From an uncultured Gammaproteobacteria bacterium (GTDB lineage Bacteria > Pseudomonadota > Gammaproteobacteria > Pseudomonadales > Porticoccaceae), in assembly GCA_913058345.1 (NCBI GenBank), contig CAJXQR010000002.1, positions 1 through 64,000 on the forward strand: a stretch of DNA of 64,000 nucleotides. Direction: 5' to 3'. This document shows positions 27,809 through 37,013 of the stretch, in pieces. The translations under genes and the position numbers were made by a program. The notes below the pieces were generated by a model. It had not been told where the DNA came from. It ran no database searches and saw only the letters and a program-made list of their open reading frames with translations. The first letter of the stretch is position 1. Every line of letters begins with the position of its first letter.

Positions 27809-29215
27809 ATGTCTGAAAAAACGTTAAATCTCATCAAAGAAAGTGAAGCTGGCTGGGTAGACCTGCGTTTCACTGACACTCAGGGCAAAGAGCAACACGT
27901 CACCATTCCCTCAACCGAGGTCGATGAGAACTTCTTTGACGAAGGCAAGATGTTCGACGGCTCATCTATTGCAGGCTGGAAAGGTATTAACGATTCGGAC
28001 ATGATTTTGATGCCCGATGACAATACGTCCGTGCTCGACCCTTTTACCGATGAAGAAACCGTCATCTTACGTTGCGGTATTCTTGAGCCGGCCACCTTAC
28101 AAGGTTACAGCCGCGATCCCCGCTCCATTGCCGACCGCGCTCAGGATTACATGCGCTCCACTGGCATCGCCGATACTGTCTTGTTTGGCCCAGAGCCCGA
28201 GTTTTTCGTTTTCGACGACGTAAAATGGGGCGCCAACATGAGCGGTGCCTTCTACAAAGTCGCCTCTGAAGAAGCTGCCTGGGCCACCGAACACGACTTC
28301 CCCGATGGCAACATGGGTCACCGACCAGGCGTTAAAGGTGGCTATTTCCCTGTGCCTCCCGTCGACTCTCTGCACGATCTGCGTGCCGCCATGTGTGGTG
28401 CGATGACGCAAATGGGCCTCGAAGTTGAAGTTCACCACCATGAAGTGGGCACTGCTGGGCAATGTGAAATCGGCGTTGGCCCCGCCACTCTGACACAAAA
28501 AGCCGATGAGATTCAGACCTTTAAGTACTGCGTACACAATGTTGCTCACGCCTACGGCAAAACAGCGACGTTTATGCCCAAGCCACTCGTTGGCGATAAC
28601 GGCTCGGGTATGCACTGCCACCAATCACTGTCTAAAGACGGCAACAACATCTTTACCGGTGACGTCTACGCAGGTATGTCAGAAACGGCACTGTTCTATA
28701 TTGGCGGCATCATCAAGCACGCACGGGCCATTAACGCCTTTGCCAATGCTTCAACCAACTCTTACAAGCGCCTAGTACCCGGCTTTGAAGCACCCGTTAT
28801 GCTTGCTTACTCTGCCCGCAACCGCTCTGCGTCCATCCGCATTCCCCACGTACCGAATCCCAAAGCCCGCCGTATAGAAGTTCGCTTCCCCGACCCAACA
28901 GCAAACCCCTACCTGGCCTTTACGGCCATGTTGATGGCGGGTCTTGATGGCATCAAAAACAAGATCCACCCTGGCGACCCTGCCGACAAGGATCTTTACG
29001 ACCTGCCCCCCGAAGAAGCTGCTGCTATTCCGACCGTTGCCTCTTCATTGGAGCAAGCTTTGGAAGCCCTCGACAACGACCGCGAGTTCCTCACGACAGG
29101 TGGCGTCATGGATAACGACGTCATCGATGCTTTCATCGCACTGAAACAGGAAGAAGTTGAGAAACTCAATATGACCACTCACCCTGTCGAGTTTGATATG
29201 TACTACAGCGTCTAA
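27809..29215 (+). CDS. glnA: Glutamine synthetase, type I
   Basis: This 468-residue cytosolic dodecameric enzyme condenses glutamate and ammonia using ATP. The N-terminal [12 protein letters not shown], the metal/ATP segment [23 protein letters not shown] and [10 protein letters not shown] are all present. Tyr397 in [10 protein letters not shown] is the expected adenylylation site, so activity is probably controlled by GlnE. Transcription is likely from the sigma-54 promoter at 27627. GGAGG precedes the ATG. A strong terminator follows the gene. Confidence 0.98.
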   Translation: MSEKTLNLIKESEAGWVDLRFTDTQGKEQHVTIPSTEVDENFFDEGKMFDGSSIAGWKGINDSDMILMPDDNTSVLDPFTDEETVILRCGILEPATLQGYSRDPRSIADRAQDYMRSTGIADTVLFGPEPEFFVFDDVKWGANMSGAFYKVASEEAAWATEHDFPDGNMGHRPGVKGGYFPVPPVDSLHDLRAAMCGAMTQMGLEVEVHHHEVGTAGQCEIGVGPATLTQKADEIQTFKYCVHNVAHAYGKTATFMPKPLVGDNGSGMHCHQSLSKDGNNIFTGDVYAGMSETALFYIGGIIKHARAINAFANASTNSYKRLVPGFEAPVMLAYSARNRSASIRIPHVPNPKARRIEVRFPDPTANPYLAFTAMLMAGLDGIKNKIHPGDPADKDLYDLPPEEAAAIPTVASSLEQALEALDNDREFLTTGGVMDNDVIDAFIALKQEEVEKLNMTTHPVEFDMYYSV

Positions 29216-29264
29216 GCTCACCAGAGCCTGACGCCTGCCGAGCCGCTTAATTGCGCTAGCTCAC

Positions 29265-29298
29265 AAAAGCCCGGTCTTCAATCGAGATCGGGCTTTTT
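29265..29298 (+). terminator. Rho-independent terminator of glnA
   Basis: AAAAGCCCGGTCT pairs with AGATCGGGCTTTT (one G·T wobble) and is followed by further T residues. It lies about 50 bp after the glnA stop. Confidence 0.88.
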
Positions 29299-29386
29299 CT
29301 TTTCTGTAAAGCGTATTACTCTAGCCCTGTAGTTCACTGGGGCGCCAAGCCGCAAAACAACAACTCTCCGCTAAAGCACATCGACT

Positions 29387-29914
29387 ATGAAAAAAATTTC
29401 TTTAACACTCATCAGTCTGGCTCTGCTGTTCACCCCCGCTCTCTTTGCCGGGGAGGTTTATCGTGTTATTAGTAAAGACGGTGGGGTTACCTTTACGGAC
29501 TCTCCTCCGGCAGATGCCAAGTCTGAAAGCGTCGACATGCCCAAAATCAATATCACTGCCCCCCCACCTCCAACCACCGCCAAAGAGAGCAAAGACGAAG
29601 CTAGCGAAGATGAAGTTGCCTATACGAAAGCGCGCATTACTCAGCCAAGTAATAATGCCACTATCCCCCCAGGGCAACTCGAAATCGTTGTGCAGATAGC
29701 ACTTGAGCCCTCTCTGCAAACGGACCACCTAGTTCAGATCTATGTTGATGGGCGCAAACAGGGTTCACCCAGTGCCAGCAGTACTTTCACCCTCACCAGC
29801 CTGAATAGAGGAGAGCACAGCATACACGCTGAAGTTATTGGCGCCGGCAAAAAACGTAAAGCCAAAACACAAACCATCACGGTGCATGTCAAACAACACT
29901 CATCCAACTACTGA
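29387..29914 (+). CDS. DUF4124-domain exported protein
   Basis: This 175-residue protein has a clean signal peptide (cleavage near LFAGEVYR) followed by the short DUF4124 motif (YRVISKDGGVTFTDSPP). A Pro/Lys/Glu-rich linker leads to a C-terminal beta-sandwich-like region (about 85-170) resembling Ig-type folds. The family is periplasmic or envelope-associated and of unknown function. It lies between glnA and ntrBC, as in many gammaproteobacteria. The glnA terminator separates it from glnA. Confidence 0.88.
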   Translation: MKKISLTLISLALLFTPALFAGEVYRVISKDGGVTFTDSPPADAKSESVDMPKINITAPPPPTTAKESKDEASEDEVAYTKARITQPSNNATIPPGQLEIVVQIALEPSLQTDHLVQIYVDGRKQGSPSASSTFTLTSLNRGEHSIHAEVIGAGKKRKAKTQTITVHVKQHSSNY

Positions 29915-29965
29915 GAACGGATAATCTCCACAGTGTTGTTGCCTACAAATAACTTACAGCTCTTC

Positions 29966-29980
29966 GCACCATTACAGTGC
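29966..29980. promoter_or_regulatory. Candidate NtrC site ahead of ntrB
   Basis: GCACCATTACAGTGC fits the NtrC pattern GCAC-N7-GTGC exactly. It lies 137 bp upstream of ntrB. In enteric bacteria, NtrC-bound sites at this position limit ntrBC expression. Confidence 0.6.
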
Positions 29981-30116
29981 ACCACATAACGCGGGTAGCA
30001 AGATGGCCTAAAGGTGATAACACCTATGATCACAGCAATGTAACTGCAAATATTAAAATGGCCTATTACTTGCTTTAATTCATACACCTTGGCAAAGCGC
30101 TCACCCTTTAGTATCG

Positions 30117-31205
30117 ATGAATAACAACCAAATCAACCAGCTCGTTCTGGATAACCTTAATACCGGCGTGCTGCTAATCGATGACGCGCTTTCTATCATT
30201 TACCTCAACTCATCAGCAGAGAGCCTGCTTGCTGTCAGCGCCCACCGATTACTAAACACTGACGCTCCTCAGTTATTCGCCAAAGCCGCGCCTCGACGCC
30301 AGGTTTTTCTCGATGCGCTGGAGAATGAATCGGCATTCACTGAACGTAAAGTCAAAGTCCTTCTCCCCGATCTCCGCGAGATCACCGTCGATTATTCAGT
30401 GACACCGCTGTCACAAGGCGAGCAAGCCTTACTCTTACTTGAAATGCTACCGATCGACAGAACCCTGCGCATCGACCGTGAAGAAGCACTACTGTCAGCT
30501 AACGATACCTCACGCAACCTTGTTCGCGGGCTCGCACACGAAATCAAAAACCCCCTGGGGGGAATTCGTGGTGCTTCTCAGCTATTGGCGTTGGAGCTAG
30601 ACAGAAGCGAGCTGGTTGAATACACCGATATTATTATTGCTGAAACCGACCGCCTGCGTGAACTGGTTGATCGCCTCCTCGGCTCCCCCTTGCCAACCAA
30701 GTTTAGCCAGCTAAACATCCACGAAGTCAGTGAACATACCACGGCACTGGTACAGGCCGAGACACACGGCTCACTCATCATTAACAAAGATTATGACCCG
30801 AGTATTCCCGAAATGATCGGTGACCGGGAGAAACTCATTCAAGCGCTACTCAACGTCGTTCGCAACTCAATGCAAGCTCTCGATAGTGCTGACAAAATCG
30901 GCCGCGGCGGGACAATCACCCTCCGCACCCGCATCCTCAACCATTTCACCATTGGCAAAAAGCGCCATCCCATGGTCTGCCGCGTTGAAATCATTGATAA
31001 CGGCCCCGGCATTCCCTCTGATATCAGTGAGCGTATTTTCTACCCAATGATTAGCGGCCGCGCCGAGGGCAGCGGTTTGGGCCTGCCCATCGCCCAATCA
31101 GCAATCCACCAGCACCAGGGCTTAATTGAATGCGAAAGTGAACCTGGCTGCACACGTTTTTCTATTTACCTTCCACTAAAACCCATTGAGGACAGGCTAG
31201 CATGA
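30117..31205 (+). CDS. ntrB: Nitrogen regulation sensor kinase NtrB (GlnL)
   Basis: This 362-residue soluble histidine kinase/phosphatase controls NtrC according to nitrogen status signalled by PII. A PAS domain fills about residues 1-120. The phosphoacceptor His141 lies in GLAHEIKNPLGG, and the ATPase boxes follow: NVVRNSMQA, DNGPGIP and GSGLGLPIAQ. It overlaps ntrC by four bases (ATGA), indicating translational coupling. Confidence 0.97.
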   Translation: MNNNQINQLVLDNLNTGVLLIDDALSIIYLNSSAESLLAVSAHRLLNTDAPQLFAKAAPRRQVFLDALENESAFTERKVKVLLPDLREITVDYSVTPLSQGEQALLLLEMLPIDRTLRIDREEALLSANDTSRNLVRGLAHEIKNPLGGIRGASQLLALELDRSELVEYTDIIIAETDRLRELVDRLLGSPLPTKFSQLNIHEVSEHTTALVQAETHGSLIINKDYDPSIPEMIGDREKLIQALLNVVRNSMQALDSADKIGRGGTITLRTRILNHFTIGKKRHPMVCRVEIIDNGPGIPSDISERIFYPMISGRAEGSGLGLPIAQSAIHQHQGLIECESEPGCTRFSIYLPLKPIEDRLA

Positions 31206-32614
31206 CAAAACCGACAATCTGGATCGTCGACGATGACAATTCTATTCGCTGGGTCATGGAAAAAACCCTTGAAAAAGCAAACCTTAATGTGCGCAGTTTC
31301 GAAGAGGCGGGCAAGCTGCTCAGCGCCCTCGATAAAAGTCCGGACGAACCCGACACGATCATCAGCGACATCCGCATGCCCGGCATTGACGGCCTCGCCT
31401 TACTCGACAAAATACATGCAGAGCTCCCCCAGCTACCTATTATTATTACCACCGCTCACTCCGACCTCGACAGCGCTGTTGCCGCCTATCAGGGCGGTGC
31501 TTTCGAATACCTGCCCAAACCTTTCGACGTCGACGACCTGATATCGGTTGCCAATCGAGCCATTGCCTTCGCTCAGGAAAAAGCGCACAAAACCATCGAA
31601 GCACCGCCACTGGATAAAACTGAAATCATTGGCGAAGCGCCGGCCATGCAAGAAGTGTTTCGCGCCATCGGCCGACTTTCCCACTCCAATATTACCGTTC
31701 TTATTAACGGTGAGTCCGGCACCGGCAAAGAGCTGGTGGCCAAGGCACTACACCGCCACAGCCCGCGTAAAGGCGCCCCTTTTGTAGCACTCAACATGGC
31801 GGCCATCCCCCACGATCTGATTGAGTCTGAGCTTTTCGGCCACGAGAAAGGGGCATTTACCGGAGCCGCTCAGCGGCGCACCGGCCGCTTTGAACAAGCC
31901 GAGGGTGGCACTCTCTTCCTCGATGAAATTGGCGACATGCCCCAAGAAGCACAAACCCGCCTTTTGCGGGTGCTGGCAGACGGTGAGTTTTATCGCGTTG
32001 GCGGTCACACACCCATTAATTCAAGCGTACGAATTATTGCCGCGACCCACCAAAACCTTGAACAACTTGTCGATGAACACCGCTTTCGGGAAGACCTCTT
32101 TCATCGTCTCAACGTCATTCGTATTCATCTACCGAAACTGGCTGACCGACGTGAGGACATACCCCGACTGATCAATCACTTTTTCCACGAGTCGGCAAAG
32201 GAATTGGAAGTCGAGCCCAAGATCCTCTCTCCTGAAGCAGCGGCCTTTCTCAGTAACCAACCCTGGCCGGGCAATGTCCGTCAACTGGAAAACACTTGCC
32301 GTTGGCTGACAGTGATGGCCGCTGGTCGAGAAGTGCTACTCGCCGATCTACCACCGGAATTACGCGACAAACCTTGCGACCAAACCACTCCAGAGGCAAA
32401 TTGGGAACAAGGGCTGCAGCAATGGTTGAAACAGGAACTGGCTCAGGGCAAGAAGAATATACTGGCAACGGCTTTACCTTCTTTCGAGCGCACCGTCATC
32501 GAAACGGCCCTACAACACACCGCCGGGCGCAAACGCGATGCTGCAGAGCTCTTGGGTTGGGGGCGTAATACCCTGACACGCAAACTGCATGAGCTCAATA
32601 TTGAGGTGTCATGA
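31202..32614 (+). CDS. ntrC: Nitrogen regulation response regulator NtrC (GlnG)
   Basis: This 470-residue sigma-54 activator has a receiver domain with Asp56 in IISDIRMP. The AAA+ domain carries Walker A GESGTGKE, the sigma-54-contacting loop GAFTGA and Walker B TLFLDEIGDMP. A C-terminal Fis-type helix-turn-helix includes AAELLGWGRNTLTRKL. When phosphorylated it should activate the sigma-54 promoter of glnA in this window and other nitrogen genes. Confidence 0.98.
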   Translation: MTKPTIWIVDDDNSIRWVMEKTLEKANLNVRSFEEAGKLLSALDKSPDEPDTIISDIRMPGIDGLALLDKIHAELPQLPIIITTAHSDLDSAVAAYQGGAFEYLPKPFDVDDLISVANRAIAFAQEKAHKTIEAPPLDKTEIIGEAPAMQEVFRAIGRLSHSNITVLINGESGTGKELVAKALHRHSPRKGAPFVALNMAAIPHDLIESELFGHEKGAFTGAAQRRTGRFEQAEGGTLFLDEIGDMPQEAQTRLLRVLADGEFYRVGGHTPINSSVRIIAATHQNLEQLVDEHRFREDLFHRLNVIRIHLPKLADRREDIPRLINHFFHESAKELEVEPKILSPEAAAFLSNQPWPGNVRQLENTCRWLTVMAAGREVLLADLPPELRDKPCDQTTPEANWEQGLQQWLKQELAQGKKNILATALPSFERTVIETALQHTAGRKRDAAELLGWGRNTLTRKLHELNIEVS

Positions 32615-32651
32615 AAAACAAACGAGGCACGCAAACTCTGAAACTGGAAAC

Positions 32652-32684
32652 AAAAACGCTGCTGTGAAATTTTCCACAGCAGCG
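32652..32684 (-). terminator. Rho-independent terminator of the secB operon
   Basis: CGCTGCTGTG (32657-32666) pairs perfectly with CACAGCAGCG (32675-32684). On the minus strand the hairpin is followed by TTTTTG, 30 bp after the secB stop. On the plus strand no T-run follows, though the hairpin may still protect ntrC mRNA. Confidence 0.82.
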
Positions 32685-32714
32685 CTTCTCCAGATAGGCC
32701 AGTCTGAATCTGAT

Positions 32715-33227
32715 CTAATTCAATGTATTACCCGACTGGTCTTCAGCAGATTTATTCCTTTGCTCGGCTAAAGCTTGCTGGAACAGCGCATCGAAATTAA
32801 TCGGTGGCAACATCAATGCCGGAAAGCTACCACGTACCGAAACGCTATCAATTAACTCGCGCGCATAGGGAAACAAAATCGCAGGACATTGTGAGTTTAA
32901 AAGCTGAGCTAGTTGCGGCTGCTCTAGACCTTTAACCATAAAAATACCCGCCTGCTGTACTTCAATTAGATAAGCCGTTTTATCCTCTTCAGAAACAGTA
33001 ATGGTTATCCGCAGAACCACCTCATAATGTTCTTCATCAACCTTTTTCACTTCCGTGCCAATATCCTGGTTAACCTGAGGCGCCCACTGGCGGGTAAAAG
33101 CCTGAGCTCCCATCGGCAACTCGAAGGAGAGGTCCTTCAGAAAAATGCGCTTTAGGGCAAATTGTGTGCCCGAATTCGTGTCGAGGCCATCCCCGGAAGT
33201 GGCACCAGTCGTTTCGTTTTCAGCCAT
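32715..33227 (-). CDS. secB: Protein-export chaperone SecB
   Basis: SecB (170 residues) is a tetrameric cytosolic chaperone that holds preproteins unfolded and delivers them to SecA. Family features include LKDLSFELP near residue 30, EVVLRITITV and the FPYARELI segment with PPINFDALF at the C-terminal side. Length is slightly longer than the E. coli protein. It is the last gene of a rhodanese–grxC–secB unit, the order found in enteric bacteria. Confidence 0.96.
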   Translation of the reverse strand: MAENETTGATSGDGLDTNSGTQFALKRIFLKDLSFELPMGAQAFTRQWAPQVNQDIGTEVKKVDEEHYEVVLRITITVSEEDKTAYLIEVQQAGIFMVKGLEQPQLAQLLNSQCPAILFPYARELIDSVSVRGSFPALMLPPINFDALFQQALAEQRNKSAEDQSGNTLN

Positions 33228-33290
33228 AGTTCTCTCGATAAATAGTTACTGAATTAATCGCTAAGTACTGCACCAAGCTGGATGCGTAAA

Positions 33291-33569
33291 TCAGGCATCT
33301 AACAGAGGCAGTAAATTTCCTTGCTGGTGTAAAGCCGCAAGCTCGGAATAACCACCGATATGCTGCTCGCCAACCCAAATTTGCGGTACGGTGCGCTGAC
33401 CGCTGGCCCGGATAAGCTCACCGCGCAGCTCGGTATTACCATCGACAGCCACATCCTCGAAGTCGATACCCAGTTGTTCTAAAAGCCGCCTCGCCGCAAT
33501 ACAATAAGGGCAGAAACGAGTGGTGTACATCTTCACTGGACTTGACGATTCGGTAATCGATGTACTCAC
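33291..33569 (-). CDS. grxC: Glutaredoxin 3
   Basis: GrxC is a small thioltransferase using glutathione. The redox motif CPYC lies near the N-terminus in TTRFCPYCIAARRLL, and the glutathione-binding TVPQIWVGEQHIGG with cis-Pro follows. The start is chosen as GTG at 33569 because it overlaps the rhodanese stop by four bases (GTGA) and gives about 92 residues, close to the usual size. A GTG at 33602 would add 11 residues and lie deeper in the upstream gene. Confidence 0.9.
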   Translation of the reverse strand: MSTSITESSSPVKMYTTRFCPYCIAARRLLEQLGIDFEDVAVDGNTELRGELIRASGQRTVPQIWVGEQHIGGYSELAALHQQGNLLPLLDA

Positions 33570-33976
33570 GGGGTCACCACCGGTAAGCTCTGATGCATCC
33601 ACTCACCCATACCGCCCCGCAGGCGTTGCACATCGTAGCCCGTCTGGCGTAATTTGCGTCCAGCAGGAGCGGATTGCTGGCCAATTTTGTCAACCAGGAC
33701 AATTTTTTTCGCGCGATATTTTTCCAGTTCAGAAAGACGCCCGTCGAGTTTTGCACTTGGAATATTAATGGCGCCGGTAATACAGCCAGCGGCGTACTCT
33801 TTACTATCACGCAAATCAACTAAAACAGCCTCATCGCTATTGATCAAGCGGGTTAACTCATGCACCGACAGTTGTTTACCGGCCTTTTTCTGCTCGCTAA
33901 ATACGAACACATAGATCAACACCAGCAGGGCACTAACCAGCATCCACTGCTCACTGATAAAAACAAAAAAACTCAC
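33566..33976 (-). CDS. Membrane-anchored rhodanese-like protein (YibN position), no catalytic Cys
   Basis: This 136-residue protein has an N-terminal membrane helix (about 8-26) and a single rhodanese domain. The domain shows VLVDLRDSKEYAAGCITGAINIP and ends with RLRGGMGEW. In active sulfurtransferases the loop after the central strand starts with Cys; here it reads VLVDKIGQQS, so the persulfide-forming Cys is absent. Gene order with grxC and secB is conserved across gammaproteobacteria, where this slot holds YibN. It is probably a non-catalytic domain. Confidence 0.87.
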   Translation of the reverse strand: MSFFVFISEQWMLVSALLVLIYVFVFSEQKKAGKQLSVHELTRLINSDEAVLVDLRDSKEYAAGCITGAINIPSAKLDGRLSELEKYRAKKIVLVDKIGQQSAPAGRKLRQTGYDVQRLRGGMGEWMHQSLPVVTP

Positions 33977-34211
33977 GTTACAGTTACCTTTTCTACAGGA
34001 GGTGGCTCATAATTTCCGGGGTAGTATACACAACTTGTTGCACCGGCAGCAGCCTCGAAACGCACTCAGAATGTGCCTCGGTCGATATTTAACCCGCGGT
34101 GAAATGGCGTTTGCGCCCCTGAACGAGTAGAATTTACGGCGGCATATGCACCTTCGTTCAAGCGCCTTCATTAGCGCCCACCTCTGCAACAAATTTCAGG
34201 CTAAGTCATCA

Positions 34212-35789
34212 ATGATGGAAACACAAAAAGCTCCGCTACTACTCCTCATCCTCGACGGCTGGGGATATAGTGAATCCACCGAAGCTAATGCGATTTACAG
34301 TGCCAGTTCACCCAACTGGGACAGGCTCTGGCAAAACGAAGCCAAAACGCTGGTGCACTGTTCTGGCGAACGCGTGGGTCTGCCCGCAGGGCAAATGGGT
34401 AATTCGGAGGTTGGCCATATGACGCTCGGCGCCGGGCGCGTTGTCTACCAGAATTTAAGCCGCATCAACAATGCCATTGCCGATGGCAGCTTTTTTGCCA
34501 ATTCAGCCTACTGCGCCGCTATTGATAAGGCGATTCAAGGTGATAAAAAACTGCATATTTTCGGCCTGCTCTCACCTGGCGGTGTACACAGTCATGAAGA
34601 TCATACTCTTGCCCTGCTGGATATGGCTGCCCAGCGCGGGGCCAAACAGGTATATCTACACGCCTTTCTTGATGGCAGAGATACGCCGCCACGTAGCGCC
34701 AAGGCTTCACTTGAGAAGGTTAATAAAAAGTTTAAAGCCCTCGGCATCGGCCGCATCGCTTCCATTTGCGGGCGCTATTACGCCATGGATAGAGACCAGC
34801 GCTGGGATCGCATCGAACCCGTCTACCGCTTGCTCACCGAAGGGAAAGCGGAGTATTGCAGTGACAGTGCCCTGGAGGCACTTGATCAGGCCTATAAGCG
34901 CGATGAAAATGATGAGTTTGTCAGCCCGACTCAGATCCGCGCGGAAAACGAAAACCCCATCAGTATTGATGACAATGACAGCGTCATTTTTATGAACTTC
35001 CGCCCTGATCGCGCGCGTCAATTGACACGGGTTTTCATCGATGCCGATTTTAGCGAATTCCCTCGGTCCAACCCTCCACAACTCGCCGATTTCGTTACCA
35101 GCACTGAGTACGCAGCCGAACTCAAGACCCATATTGCCTTCCCGCCACAAACGTTAGTCAATGGCCTGGGAGAATATCTTTCAACTCAGGGCAAGACTCA
35201 GCTGAGAATCGCCGAGACAGAAAAATACGCTCACGTCACTTTTTTCTTTAGTGGTGGTCGCGAAGAATGCTATCCCGGCGAACAACGCACATTAATCGCC
35301 TCACCTGATGTTGCCACCTACGATTTAAAACCTGAAATGAGCGCCCCCGAGGTGACCGACAGTCTAATCAATGCCATCACCGGCGGGCAATACGATGCCA
35401 TCATCTGCAATTTCGCCAACGGGGACATGGTCGGCCATACCGGCGTTTTCAGCGCAGCTATTAAAGCCGTAGAAACCCTCGATGTCTGTATTGGAAAAAT
35501 ACTGGACGCACTCGATAAAGTCGGCAGTGACTGTCTGATTACCGCCGATCATGGCAACGTCGAGAGCATGGTCGATACCCAAACGGGGCAAATATTGACC
35601 TCCCACACCATTGACCCTGTACCGCTCATTTATGTCGGCAACAAGCAGGTGCAACTCAATAGCGGGGGCTCCCTCGCCGACATCGCACCGACCGTTCTGG
35701 CGCTGATGGATCTGCCTCAACCCGTGGAGATGAGTGGCCACTCCCTACTTTCCCCGATAAAAACATCGAGTCATCACTCTGCCCCCTAA
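34212..35789 (+). CDS. gpmI: Phosphoglycerate mutase, cofactor-independent
   Basis: This enzyme of about 525 residues interconverts 3- and 2-phosphoglycerate using two Mn ions. [10 protein letters not shown] opens the phosphatase domain. The phosphorylated Ser lies in [14 protein letters not shown], the metal ligands in [12 protein letters not shown] and ADHGNVE, and [11 protein letters not shown] in the transferase domain. Start ATG 34212 is favoured because upstream residues from 34146 are unlike the family. It is followed after four bases by envC and then ctpA. Confidence 0.96.
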   Translation: MMETQKAPLLLLILDGWGYSESTEANAIYSASSPNWDRLWQNEAKTLVHCSGERVGLPAGQMGNSEVGHMTLGAGRVVYQNLSRINNAIADGSFFANSAYCAAIDKAIQGDKKLHIFGLLSPGGVHSHEDHTLALLDMAAQRGAKQVYLHAFLDGRDTPPRSAKASLEKVNKKFKALGIGRIASICGRYYAMDRDQRWDRIEPVYRLLTEGKAEYCSDSALEALDQAYKRDENDEFVSPTQIRAENENPISIDDNDSVIFMNFRPDRARQLTRVFIDADFSEFPRSNPPQLADFVTSTEYAAELKTHIAFPPQTLVNGLGEYLSTQGKTQLRIAETEKYAHVTFFFSGGREECYPGEQRTLIASPDVATYDLKPEMSAPEVTDSLINAITGGQYDAIICNFANGDMVGHTGVFSAAIKAVETLDVCIGKILDALDKVGSDCLITADHGNVESMVDTQTGQILTSHTIDPVPLIYVGNKQVQLNSGGSLADIAPTVLALMDLPQPVEMSGHSLLSPIKTSSHHSAP

Positions 35790-35793
35790 AACG

Positions 35794-36951
35794 ATGCTGC
35801 CAAGGCGCAAAATAAAGATTTCCTCTGCACTGGCAGTACTGACAGTCGCGGCAACACTGTACTCGCCTGCACCAGCTTTTGCTCGAGGCGAGCAAGCCAA
35901 ACTGGAAACACTGAATAGTGAAATAGCGCAACTACAAAAGACACTCAGGGTGACTCGTACTGAACACGACAAATCCGCGGCACGGCTGAGAGAGATAGAG
36001 CTGCAAAGCGCCGAAACTCGGCGCGGCGTATTGAAACTCGACCAAGAAATACGCTTATTGGGTAGCGAGCTGAGCACGCTCTATAACCGGCAAAAGCAAC
36101 TCAACAGCCAACGTCGACGACAGGCCACTCAGGTTGCCCAGGAGCTTTCCGCCGCTTACCGACTGGGGCGCGAAGAACCCCTCAAAGTCCTGCTCAATAT
36201 GGAAAATCCCGAAGAGATCGGCCGCACGCTAAAATACTATGAGCACGTCGTCAAAGCCCGCAGCAAAATTCTCGACGACTATCAAACCACCATTCGTCAG
36301 CTCGATACTGTCGAGCAAACGTTGCTAGACAAGCAAAATGCTCTCGCAGAAAAAAAAGTCCAGCTACTCGCTATTCAACGCACGCTGAAAGACGAGAAAA
36401 AACAACGCAGCGCCCTCTTGAAAGGTTCTAGCCAAAAAATTAAGAATGAGAAGGGCCGCATCGACAAGCTCAATCTTGAGCGCAAACAACTTGAAAGCAT
36501 TATTAAGGCCCTGCAAAAACATGTTCAGAATTTAAATATCCCGGACAGTCAACCCTTTAGCCAACGCCGCGGCAAACTCCCGTGGCCAGTGCAAGGACGC
36601 GTAGGCCACAGCTTTGGCTCTGCCCGTGGTTCGCATCTAAAGTGGCACGGCTGGTTACTTAACGCCAAAGAAGCCAGTCCTGTGAAAGCCATTCACCATG
36701 GCCGTGTGGTTTTTTCCGATTACTTGAGGGGACAGGGCTTACTCGTCATTGTCGACCACGGTGACAATTACCTGAGCCTGTACGCCCACAATCAAGCGCT
36801 CTTAAAAGAAACCGGCGAATGGGTTCACCCGGGAGAAGTCATTGCTAAAGTGGGCAATACTGGCGGCCTGGAAAACAGTGCTTTGTATTTTGAAATACGT
36901 CGCAAAGGCAAAGCCATCGACCCCAAAAGATGGCTTAAGCCCCGCGCTTAA
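35794..36951 (+). CDS. envC: Murein hydrolase activator EnvC
   Basis: This 385-residue periplasmic protein activates the septal amidases AmiA/AmiB during division. A signal peptide (to about residue 30, PAFARG) precedes a long coiled-coil (about 35-245) and a C-terminal LytM/M23-type domain (about 265-380). The LytM zinc ligands are degenerate: KWHGWLLNA stands where active enzymes have HxGxD, and LYFEIRR where they have LHFEIR. That is normal for EnvC, which activates rather than cuts. Operon: gpmI–envC–ctpA. Confidence 0.94.
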   Translation: MLPRRKIKISSALAVLTVAATLYSPAPAFARGEQAKLETLNSEIAQLQKTLRVTRTEHDKSAARLREIELQSAETRRGVLKLDQEIRLLGSELSTLYNRQKQLNSQRRRQATQVAQELSAAYRLGREEPLKVLLNMENPEEIGRTLKYYEHVVKARSKILDDYQTTIRQLDTVEQTLLDKQNALAEKKVQLLAIQRTLKDEKKQRSALLKGSSQKIKNEKGRIDKLNLERKQLESIIKALQKHVQNLNIPDSQPFSQRRGKLPWPVQGRVGHSFGSARGSHLKWHGWLLNAKEASPVKAIHHGRVVFSDYLRGQGLLVIVDHGDNYLSLYAHNQALLKETGEWVHPGEVIAKVGNTGGLENSALYFEIRRKGKAIDPKRWLKPRA

Positions 36952-37013
36952 ATACCGTGAGTTACGTTACACTGCCACCCACGCGCAATAAACAGGTCGT
37001 CCAGGACAAAAGA

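Noticed and set aside
35794-36951. Active M23 peptidase
   Set aside because: Zinc-ligand motifs are degenerate, as in EnvC activators, and the gene order gpmI–envC supports EnvC.
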